Of a stretch of 64,000 nucleotides of DNA, positions 26,437-33,486 are shown piece by piece. Source of the stretch: Stygiolobus caldivivus (GTDB lineage: Archaea > Thermoproteota > Thermoprotei_A > Sulfolobales > Sulfolobaceae); the NCBI RefSeq assembly GCF_019704315.1, contig NZ_AP024597.1:1364001-1428000 (forward strand). The letters run 5' to 3'. The translations under genes were made by a program, and so were the position numbers. The notes beneath the pieces are model-generated. The model made no database searches. It was given only the letters and a program-made list of their open reading frames with translations, and was not told the origin of the DNA. How positions within the stretch are numbered: the stretch's first letter is position 1; every line of letters begins with the position of its first letter.

Positions 26437-28068
26437 GTGTATTTCGTTAAAGACATTATCTTAGAGAACTTACAGAAACCCCCTGTAAAATATAGCCTTA
26501 ATCCCAGCCAAGTACGTGCTGTGGACATAATAAAACGCGGATATGATAACAGAGGAGCTGGACTAGTCCAAGGTCCGCCTGGTACAGGTAAGACCAGTGT
26601 GATAGTGGCAAGCATGACGGATATCTTACATAAATTAGACAAAAACGAAATATTGGTTTACGTCGCACCTACGAATAAGCTAGTCTATGACGTAATGAGG
26701 CATGTAGTCCCTATGCTATCTGAGTTGTATGGCAAAAATTTTGATGATATTACCAAGGCAATTAGGGTCTTCGGATCCGATTTTAACTATAAAGGCGCCT
26801 CTAGAGTTAGGTCGCCCGTTGACAGTGAAGTAAAAGTAATAGTCACTACTGATTACCAAAAATTCTATGTAAACTATAAGTATGCCGTTAATAAGGGCTT
26901 CTCATTCACGTTTTTAGTAGACGAAGCAAGTAAGTCGCCTATATATAGGTTCTTAACTCCGATAGCCTTGGAACTCATAAGGGCTAATAAGCTAAATAAT
27001 GACATCGCGATTGACTCCTTATCGGTCGTAGGAGACCCCATGCAAGCGATTTCTAAAAAATCTATCTATAGAACGCACAGGGAGTACATGCTAATGGTAA
27101 CATTATTAATTAACATGGTCGCTGATAATGATAAAGACTTGGCAGAAGAACTGAAGAGGAACACAGCGAATATGTATATTAGTCTCCTAAACCACAGCCA
27201 CGTTTTATCAAAAATTGATAACTTTACGATGTTAGACACCACGTATAGGTTGCCAGGCCCCTCTCACATGATAATATCGAAAGGATTTTACAATGACCTT
27301 CTCAAGGCCCACAATAACGTTAAAGACAGGTTAACTTATGATGATGAGCTTATAAGGTATTTTAGTGAATGCCTTGACCATGGTGAACTTAAACCTGTCT
27401 CTCAGAAGATACTAGACGCGGTCAGTAACGAGATAGGAATAATATACTTCCGCGTTAGCGGTACAGCATATCAAGACGGTCATGGAGAAAATATTGATGT
27501 TAAAAGGGCTTACACAGCGCTAATAGCCGCGATTGCGGCTTCCGTAGTGACCGGTAAAAGTACTACAATAGTACCGGTATATAAAGACATGAAAAACTAT
27601 ATAAAGTTTATTATGAACATGGATGAAAATATTTCGCCATGTATTGATAAGCTCAAAAAGAAAAATATTAAAATATCGGTAGATACGGCACACGCATTGT
27701 TAGGTGCGGAGGACGAGAACACCGTCCTCATATTAGGCAAAGAATACCTACCTCAAAGCCCAAACATCTTCGACACCGCTACTATGTACTTCATAGAACC
27801 AGAAATATTCAACGTGCAATTCAGCAGACATAAAACTTTATCAATAATAATAGGCGATGTAGAGAGGCTTGTGAGAAATACCAGACGAGTTATCAAGAAC
27901 TACCACTCTAAAAAGGCGAAAGGGCTATATGACGAAATATTATATAGTAACTCCCTGTTGCTGAAGGATTCGGCAGAGGAAATCCTCGATCTGTGTGGTA
28001 TAGAAGTGAAAGGGAATAAAACCATGACGAGGAGCTCTGATATGTGTGAAATCGTCCAAGGTGAGTAA
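26437..28068 (+). CDS. SF1 (UPF1/Dna2-like) helicase
   Basis: Superfamily 1 helicase of 543 aa. Visible motifs: Q-motif-like PSQVRAVD, Walker A QGPPGTGKT (45-53), motif Ia APTNKL, motif II VDEAS (161-165), motif III VVGDPMQ (197-203), and motif VI FNVQFSRHKTLSIIIGD near the C-terminus. The start is a GTG preceded by a strong ribosome-binding sequence (AGGAGGGATG) in the end of the nuclease gene, showing coupled translation. Together with the upstream Cas4-like protein it would make a Dna2-type machine that unwinds and degrades DNA, presumably the restriction arm of the cluster. Confidence 0.9.
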   Translation: MYFVKDIILENLQKPPVKYSLNPSQVRAVDIIKRGYDNRGAGLVQGPPGTGKTSVIVASMTDILHKLDKNEILVYVAPTNKLVYDVMRHVVPMLSELYGKNFDDITKAIRVFGSDFNYKGASRVRSPVDSEVKVIVTTDYQKFYVNYKYAVNKGFSFTFLVDEASKSPIYRFLTPIALELIRANKLNNDIAIDSLSVVGDPMQAISKKSIYRTHREYMLMVTLLINMVADNDKDLAEELKRNTANMYISLLNHSHVLSKIDNFTMLDTTYRLPGPSHMIISKGFYNDLLKAHNNVKDRLTYDDELIRYFSECLDHGELKPVSQKILDAVSNEIGIIYFRVSGTAYQDGHGENIDVKRAYTALIAAIAASVVTGKSTTIVPVYKDMKNYIKFIMNMDENISPCIDKLKKKNIKISVDTAHALLGAEDENTVLILGKEYLPQSPNIFDTATMYFIEPEIFNVQFSRHKTLSIIIGDVERLVRNTRRVIKNYHSKKAKGLYDEILYSNSLLLKDSAEEILDLCGIEVKGNKTMTRSSDMCEIVQGE

Positions 28069-28353
28069 GACTTCAGTAAATTAGCGGTTTACCCATTTAA
28101 AGTAATTAAAAACCTCTCACTCAAAACTAACGAACCACTTGACGAATTTAACCGAACCGGGAACAGCCCCTCTCCTCCATCTGAGGTAAGGGGGCTAGTC
28201 AAAGCTATGGCCACGTCAATCACCACTAAAAAGACCAGTTGACCTCGGAAACCCCTTGTACTGGACTAAAAACTTTATTTGTTGTACATGGAAATTTCAT
28301 ACAGCCTAGAAGGGAGTAAGATAACTGCTAATAGACCAAAGATACATAGGCCT
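28069..28353. other. Convergent intergenic region
   Basis: The region lies between the stops of the helicase and the DndC-like gene. No gene, repeat or clear terminator hairpin is seen apart from short T-rich stretches. Confidence 0.5.
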
Positions 28354-29550
28354 CTAGTTTATCCGGTCTAAAATCTCATAAAAATATTTCTCACCCCTTA
28401 TACTCAAGAAAGCGTAAGCTACGTTGTTTTTTGCCGTATCGGTTATTTTGTCTTTAACATCCTTAGGGACTGTGGCCTCTCTGATCTTTTCTATTGGGAT
28501 CAACCTGTTTTTTCTATCTCTAAGCCCTTTTGCGCTTTTCTCTATCAACAAGTTAGATTTTGCCGGTTCCAGTTCATAGAATACTTCTCTCAACGTGTAA
28601 CTACCCAAGTACTCCTCGTCTAGCCCGTATAGTCTCTTCCCGCTTAATTCCTCCACCACGGGGAACAGTTTGAGCATCACGGCACGGCCTAAAACATTCA
28701 GGGGGCCGAGCTTAGTCCTCCCCCAGTCTTTTCTTAACCTCATCTCTTCAATGTCAGAAACAACCCGGTAAATTATCCTGGCACCCTCTAGGTATAAATA
28801 AGGAGGGGGGAGGTTGTAAATGTTCTTCTGTATCTTTACTAACGTGCAGTGCCAACACCCGTAACGTGCCCGTTTATTCCCGCCATACAGCTCAAATAAA
28901 GGGTTAAGGCCAAACTCTTCTCTAACGTCGTCCAGGAACTCCCATACCTCGTCTAGCCCCCAGTTCCTTATGGGCATAGCTTTTGTCACGTTTTTTACAT
29001 CGACTTTTAAGAAAAATGACGAGTTACAGCTCATCTCACCCGCTCCGCACACGGAATTACTCTTTATAATCCTGGCCCTGCTCGCGGACTCGTCTTCCCT
29101 ATGCCCCGTTAAAAGTACGATTTTTCCGTATCTCTCGACCAAGTCATTCAGAGCGTTTTTATTTGGTAGTACTTTCAGGTGGTTTACACACCACCTGAAG
29201 ATGAAATTCGGAGCAGGATACCCGGCTACTATTACCCTCCAATAAAAGTTGTGCTCTGGCACGGTAAATATCACCTCGCAGTCATTCCCTGTTTCCTTAA
29301 TAAGGCCGCATATTTTGTTCAAAAAAGACCTCGCGTACTCTTCGAGGATATCTAACTCAGAGGAAGTGTCATTGTGTACGAATATAATTTTCTTACCTTT
29401 GACCCCCCTCTCCCTTAACCACTTGTACAATAAGATGGATAATAGGGTTGAGTCCTTACCACCAGAAAACGCGACCGCAAAATTTTTCTCTAATTTCAAA
29501 AGGTCTAGGAGCCTATAAGTCTCAGATATCTTATATTTAAGGGTCTCCAT
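28354..29550 (-). CDS. DndC-like PP-loop sulfurtransferase
   Basis: The 398-aa protein matches DndC features: FSGGKDSTLL (29-34 core), the PAPNFIFRWCVNHLKVLP motif, VLLTGHREDESASRARI, and the paired-cysteine motif RYGCWHCTLV. A long C-terminal region follows (AGEMSC and further cysteines upstream could add Fe-S ligands). DndC hydrolyses ATP and takes part in putting sulfur into the DNA backbone with DndA/IscS, DndD and DndE. None of these partners is seen here, so the reaction in this system is uncertain. It could be phosphorothioation with host IscS or another thio-modification. It lies between the helicase and a second KTYGIGYY ATPase and appears to have its own promoter. Confidence 0.85.
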   Translation of the reverse strand: METLKYKISETYRLLDLLKLEKNFAVAFSGGKDSTLLSILLYKWLRERGVKGKKIIFVHNDTSSELDILEEYARSFLNKICGLIKETGNDCEVIFTVPEHNFYWRVIVAGYPAPNFIFRWCVNHLKVLPNKNALNDLVERYGKIVLLTGHREDESASRARIIKSNSVCGAGEMSCNSSFFLKVDVKNVTKAMPIRNWGLDEVWEFLDDVREEFGLNPLFELYGGNKRARYGCWHCTLVKIQKNIYNLPPPYLYLEGARIIYRVVSDIEEMRLRKDWGRTKLGPLNVLGRAVMLKLFPVVEELSGKRLYGLDEEYLGSYTLREVFYELEPAKSNLLIEKSAKGLRDRKNRLIPIEKIREATVPKDVKDKITDTAKNNVAYAFLSIRGEKYFYEILDRIN

Positions 29551-29632
29551 TCAGTCAGACCTTTATTAATTCCCCTTTCCTAATATTTAATTCTTAGCAC
29601 GTCAAAACTTGGTAGTACTGGATACACATCCG

Positions 29633-31057
29633 TCAAGAGTAATGGACTAGGCCCTTAGTAAGGAATAGAAGATCTTTTCTAGCTAGGGGTAGAAGCTCTA
29701 TTTCGAGGCCTTTAGATTGTTTAGCAGTATCCTCAACCGCAGCCTTTAACCACTTTGTTCTCCTAGGAAACATCGTGATCAGCTTAAAAGTAACACTTTC
29801 CCTGAACATCTCTTCGTTTTCCAAGTCCCTAATGAACTGGCGGACCTTATTGACCGCGTAGAGCAATTCCTTTCTATTTTGTATATACACCAGTGAGTAG
29901 ACAGTGTCTTTAATCATCACAAAGTCAAGAGGTACTCTCGGGTTCTGGTCGACGGCAACGACGGCTTGACCTTTACTCCCTCCGTTTATTGGGTATTTCC
30001 TTAAAAACAATTTCACTAACCTTTTGGACAAGAGGTAGCGGATATCCCTTTTAACATTAGGAGGTATATAAGCATAATTTGATATTAATGTATACGGGTA
30101 GTCATTTATTAGGTGCCTAAACATGTCCAATATTTCAATATAACCCGAACTACTAAAGGAAAGTATTAGGTCCCTTACCCTCTCTATCACCAGTGCAGGT
30201 GATATACGTGATAATATCTCTAATGAAGTTAAAATTCCAGAATTAGGCCTACTCATGAGGGAGTAAAAATTACTGTAATTTTCACCTGAATTGTGTGTTA
30301 ATTTATCTAGTAAGTCCATCATAAAGTTTAGGTAAGAAAACCCATCATAGCTCATTTTACACACGAAACACGTATATTTATCTCCCTGAAAAATTTTGCA
30401 CATAGAGGAGTAGGTTTTTAAATAACGCGAGTCGGCCCAAATGGAATAGGGACCGTTAAACCCTACGTCCTTCAGAAGCCTCGTTAAACGTCCCCTCCTT
30501 ATCCGTGTTAAAATGTATACTTTTAATGTTGGGTATTTCTTGAAAAATCTTACCTTCTCTTTATAGGCTGACACAATTTCGTTTATATCATTCTCTTCAT
30601 TTACATTGTCTATTACCACGTGTACGTTTAACGGTATGCTATATTCCCCTTTCAAAGAAGTCAAGTACTCGAATAACCCTTTTGCGTCGTAGAAAGTGTC
30701 ATGTATTAAACTAATACTGGACAGTTTTACCTTTACTCCTACACGGTTCGCGTTAGTATTACCTCTAGACAACGTCGAGTATATTACGGCTGTATTCTTA
30801 TTGAACCCTCTACTAAAATGCTTATAATACAGATAGTACCCGATACCATAAGTTTTCCCAGACCCTCCTTCCCCGCTGATAATTGCCAACCCGACGCCCT
30901 TGTTGTCCATAACGTTATTTACAATTAGATCATGTGGTTTCATAATAGCATAATCACTTATAGGTATTTTAGAGCATACGTCTAGTGAAGGGGAATTAGG
31001 ACAGATATCCGATATGAGTCTAAGGAATAGAACTTTGTTACTGACAGATAAATCCAT
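29633..31057 (-). CDS. P-loop ATPase related to the one at 21254
   Basis: The 474-aa protein contains Walker A SGEGGSGKTYGIGYY (62-69 core) and a weak Walker B VHVVIDNVNEE, with no clear second acidic residue in the usual place. KTYGIGYY is shared exactly with the 589-aa ATPase, showing common ancestry, but this protein lacks the C-terminal alpha/beta domain and has a CxxC (FVCKM) region instead. It starts after AT-rich promoter sequence (ACTTATTAATATATTTG upstream). Probable role: second ATPase subunit or sensor in the same system, possibly with reduced hydrolysis. Confidence 0.8.
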   Translation of the reverse strand: MDLSVSNKVLFLRLISDICPNSPSLDVCSKIPISDYAIMKPHDLIVNNVMDNKGVGLAIISGEGGSGKTYGIGYYLYYKHFSRGFNKNTAVIYSTLSRGNTNANRVGVKVKLSSISLIHDTFYDAKGLFEYLTSLKGEYSIPLNVHVVIDNVNEENDINEIVSAYKEKVRFFKKYPTLKVYILTRIRRGRLTRLLKDVGFNGPYSIWADSRYLKTYSSMCKIFQGDKYTCFVCKMSYDGFSYLNFMMDLLDKLTHNSGENYSNFYSLMSRPNSGILTSLEILSRISPALVIERVRDLILSFSSSGYIEILDMFRHLINDYPYTLISNYAYIPPNVKRDIRYLLSKRLVKLFLRKYPINGGSKGQAVVAVDQNPRVPLDFVMIKDTVYSLVYIQNRKELLYAVNKVRQFIRDLENEEMFRESVTFKLITMFPRRTKWLKAAVEDTAKQSKGLEIELLPLARKDLLFLTKGLVHYS

Positions 31058-31510
31058 ATATAAACTTTAAAAACAAATATATTAATAAGTATTACGACTA
31101 AGTTTATAATTATCCTTTCAGTTCTTAAGGATCTATACCTCAATCTGATCATACTAAGCTGTATCTAATTAAGTTAAGAGAGATAAAGTACTTCAGAAAC
31201 GTATATTAATTCAAAGTTTCATCTTTTCTTCTCTATGTTTTATTTACTTAAAAATCATGCTAATAAAAAGGACAAATACGGTTATAATGTCGTTCGATAA
31301 GGATAAATTCGGCTGCATAGTGTCGTCATTGAGCTATAAAGTCTCTTTATACTGCTTAAGGCGTGTTAAGTCCTTGTCCCGCATCGCAGTTCCAAGATAA
31401 GATCCATTTCATGCATAGTTTATAGCTTAATAACAACACTATCTCCACACTCCTTGAAGTCCATCACCAATGACTAATTTTAAAAACTTCTATACATATA
31501 AAATACTAAG
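31058..31510. other. Intergenic region containing the left direct repeat
   Basis: No gene is supported. The segment 31316-31440 is repeated at 33300-33426. A TTTAAAAACT sequence about 22-31 bp before 31511 should be the TATA box of the HEAT-like gene. Confidence 0.55.
31316..31440. repeat. Direct repeat left of the HEAT/metalloprotease cassette
   Basis: The first 63 bp match 33300-33362 at about 85 percent in the same orientation; shared blocks are GAGCTATAAAGTCTCT, GCTTAAGG and TTAAGTCCTTGTC. The similarity resumes 60 bp later as AACAACACTAT versus GACGACACTAT. No frame is conserved. Confidence 0.75.
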
Positions 31511-32401
31511 ATGAGTGACAGAGACAAAGAAGATAAAGCTACTACTTCACAAGCAGATTCTGGAAAGGAACCTTTAGCTTTAGAAACAGAGTCTAATGGA
31601 GTTTACCTAAAGGAAAAATTGAAAGAGCTTGAGAAATTATGCCATGGGCAAGAGTACGATGAGGATTTTATTCGAGAATTAAAGAAAATTTCCATAGAAC
31701 TTTTAGTATTTTATCGAAATAAAAGGGATATTATTAATGAATTTAAGAGAAGTTGTTTCGAAAAATTAAAAAGAGAGTATGATGCTTGGAAATCTCTTGC
31801 ATCTATTCTCAGGTATCAGAAAGAATATATTGACACTTTTCCTTTTGAAGAGGAAGATTTGAAAATAATATCTAATAATTATCTTCCGCATTTTATTAAC
31901 ATTTTAAATGAAATATATAACAAGAGTTCGAATGAAGGGCTTTTTTATGCCGTTTTAGATTATTATAAGAGGTTAGAGGCGGCCTCGTTCTTACCTGTTC
32001 TCATAGAGATATTAAACGCTGACAAATTACTTCCTATTTATTTCAATTTCTTAACTGAGAGAGATTACAAAATAAGAAGAAATGCATGGGAAGCGGTTAA
32101 AGAACTTGTTAACAATAATATTATTAGTAAGGATAAGATAACTAGATATTTAAATTATCTACTTGAATTAATATTAAATGAAAAAAATGAGAATTTAATT
32201 GAAATATTGAATACAATATTTGTCAAAGAAGAAGGAGACGTAGACTGGTTGGTTACTTATATCGATAATACTATATCTCCTAAAATACTATTTAGTCTTT
32301 TATACAATGCTAATGACGCGGTAAGACTTAGAGCTTGGTACTGGATATCTGAATTTATAAAAAGAGGCTTAATACCAGTTGAAGATTTATTACATTATTA
32401 G
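31511..32401 (+). CDS. HEAT-repeat-like helical protein
   Basis: The 296-aa protein starts with a polar N-terminus (MSDRDKEDKATTSQADSGKE), then is wholly helical with paired helices resembling HEAT/ARM repeats: ERDYKIRRNAWEAVKELVNN and NANDAVRLRAWYWISEFIKR both show the D-x-x-x-R-x-x-A-W pattern. Such proteins are protein-binding scaffolds. The coding DNA is markedly AT-rich compared with the neighbouring DUF1156 genes, pointing to separate origin. It converges, 9 bp apart, with a metalloprotease gene; the two form a cassette bounded by direct repeats. Function unknown. Confidence 0.75.
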   Translation: MSDRDKEDKATTSQADSGKEPLALETESNGVYLKEKLKELEKLCHGQEYDEDFIRELKKISIELLVFYRNKRDIINEFKRSCFEKLKREYDAWKSLASILRYQKEYIDTFPFEEEDLKIISNNYLPHFINILNEIYNKSSNEGLFYAVLDYYKRLEAASFLPVLIEILNADKLLPIYFNFLTERDYKIRRNAWEAVKELVNNNIISKDKITRYLNYLLELILNEKNENLIEILNTIFVKEEGDVDWLVTYIDNTISPKILFSLLYNANDAVRLRAWYWISEFIKRGLIPVEDLLHY

Positions 32402-32410
32402 TAGTTATTT

Positions 32411-33226
32411 TTACTTATAGATAGTAAATATTCTATCGTATATAGACTCAAGGTTCCTATAGTCCCATAACTCTTCTAGGCCTACATTTAAATTAGACGA
32501 TAAAAACCACTTGTACTCATGGGGGCGTTTAACCCATGAGGGAACTACTGGCCTATACACTTTGTCTTTGTCTCGTGACAAATAATAGTAAATAATAGTT
32601 AAGAATTTTTTAATGTTATTTCTAGAGTTAATACTAATTGGAAAATTCTTTAAAAACAATGAAAAGTACTCTTTTGAATAACCAGGAACTGGGTACCCTA
32701 TCATTAATGAATTACTAGGCAAATTAGACAATAGTGTTATCGGATTTAATTGAGTTTGTGAAATATTTTGTTTTGAAAGTAATGCTTGTGTGAGAGTAAA
32801 TGCTGTATATTCCGCTAAGGACTCCTCGCTTAGACTATAATTATAAATCCCGGTGGACGTTCTCCAGTCTTCTATGACATGATGTGATAATTCGTGTAAG
32901 AAGATCTCCATAAGATAAATAGGTCCTATTCCAGGGTATATAGGATTTAAAATTGCAATATCACTCATTACTTCTCTTTCATATATATATATTCCCCAAT
33001 TTTTTCTATCTACCGAATATGGAATATATTTTGCTAATAACCTTCTTTCTCCGTTAGGTTTTTTCTTGTATTCAAATATTTCCCCATTTTCATATACACT
33101 TTCCCAAGACCATTCTGCCCTTATAATCCTCGGCTTCGCCTTTGAACCAGATTCCAACTCTAAATCTTGTAATATTTGCGAGTCTGGTTTCCACTCAGAA
33201 CCTGGCGAAAAATTAAGCTCTAACAT
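32411..33226 (-). CDS. Putative zinc metalloprotease (HExxH)
   Basis: The 271-aa protein has a clear HELSHH motif in LMEIFLHELSHHVIEDW, the zinc-binding HExxH of gluzincin/ImmA-type metalloproteases; SEESLAEYTAFTL about 25 residues later supplies the likely third ligand (E in EESLAEY). There is no signal peptide or membrane segment, so it acts in the cytosol. Proteases of this kind often work as regulators or effectors in defence systems by cutting a partner protein. A functional link with the adjacent HEAT-like protein is possible but unproven. AT-rich composition matches that neighbour. Confidence 0.75.
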   Translation of the reverse strand: MLELNFSPGSEWKPDSQILQDLELESGSKAKPRIIRAEWSWESVYENGEIFEYKKKPNGERRLLAKYIPYSVDRKNWGIYIYEREVMSDIAILNPIYPGIGPIYLMEIFLHELSHHVIEDWRTSTGIYNYSLSEESLAEYTAFTLTQALLSKQNISQTQLNPITLLSNLPSNSLMIGYPVPGYSKEYFSLFLKNFPISINSRNNIKKFLTIIYYYLSRDKDKVYRPVVPSWVKRPHEYKWFLSSNLNVGLEELWDYRNLESIYDRIFTIYK

Positions 33227-33486
33227 TTCAATTATAAAGAAAACTAATTTTAAGTTTTTATTTTTTATCAGTCTGTTTAATTAGGTCTTACGAGTGTAGA
33301 CATAGTGACGTCATCGAGCTATAAAGTCTCTCTATATCGCTTAAGGTATATTAAGTCCTTGTCATCCACCCTAGACCGGGGGTAAGGTCCCCCCTTGCGC
33401 GCCGATTTATATGTTAACGACGACACTATGAAATTTTTCAGCTATTCTAGAAGTAAGGATAAGTCAGGATATGGACAAACACTGAC
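33227..33486. other. Intergenic region containing the right direct repeat
   Basis: No gene is supported between the metalloprotease start and the stop of the first DUF1156 gene; it contains the right direct repeat and AT-rich promoter sequence. Confidence 0.5.
33300..33426. repeat. Direct repeat right of the HEAT/metalloprotease cassette
   Basis: It is the partner of 31316-31440, same orientation, about 85 percent identical over its first 63 bp. Together the copies bracket a 1.7-kb two-gene unit, the arrangement expected of a cassette that could be lost or gained by homologous recombination. Confidence 0.75.

Noticed and set aside
20172-31057. Calling the cluster a standard Dnd phosphorothioation system
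   Set aside because: Only the DndC-like part is recognisable; DndA, DndD and DndE are absent and the nuclease-helicase pair is of Cas4/Dna2 type.
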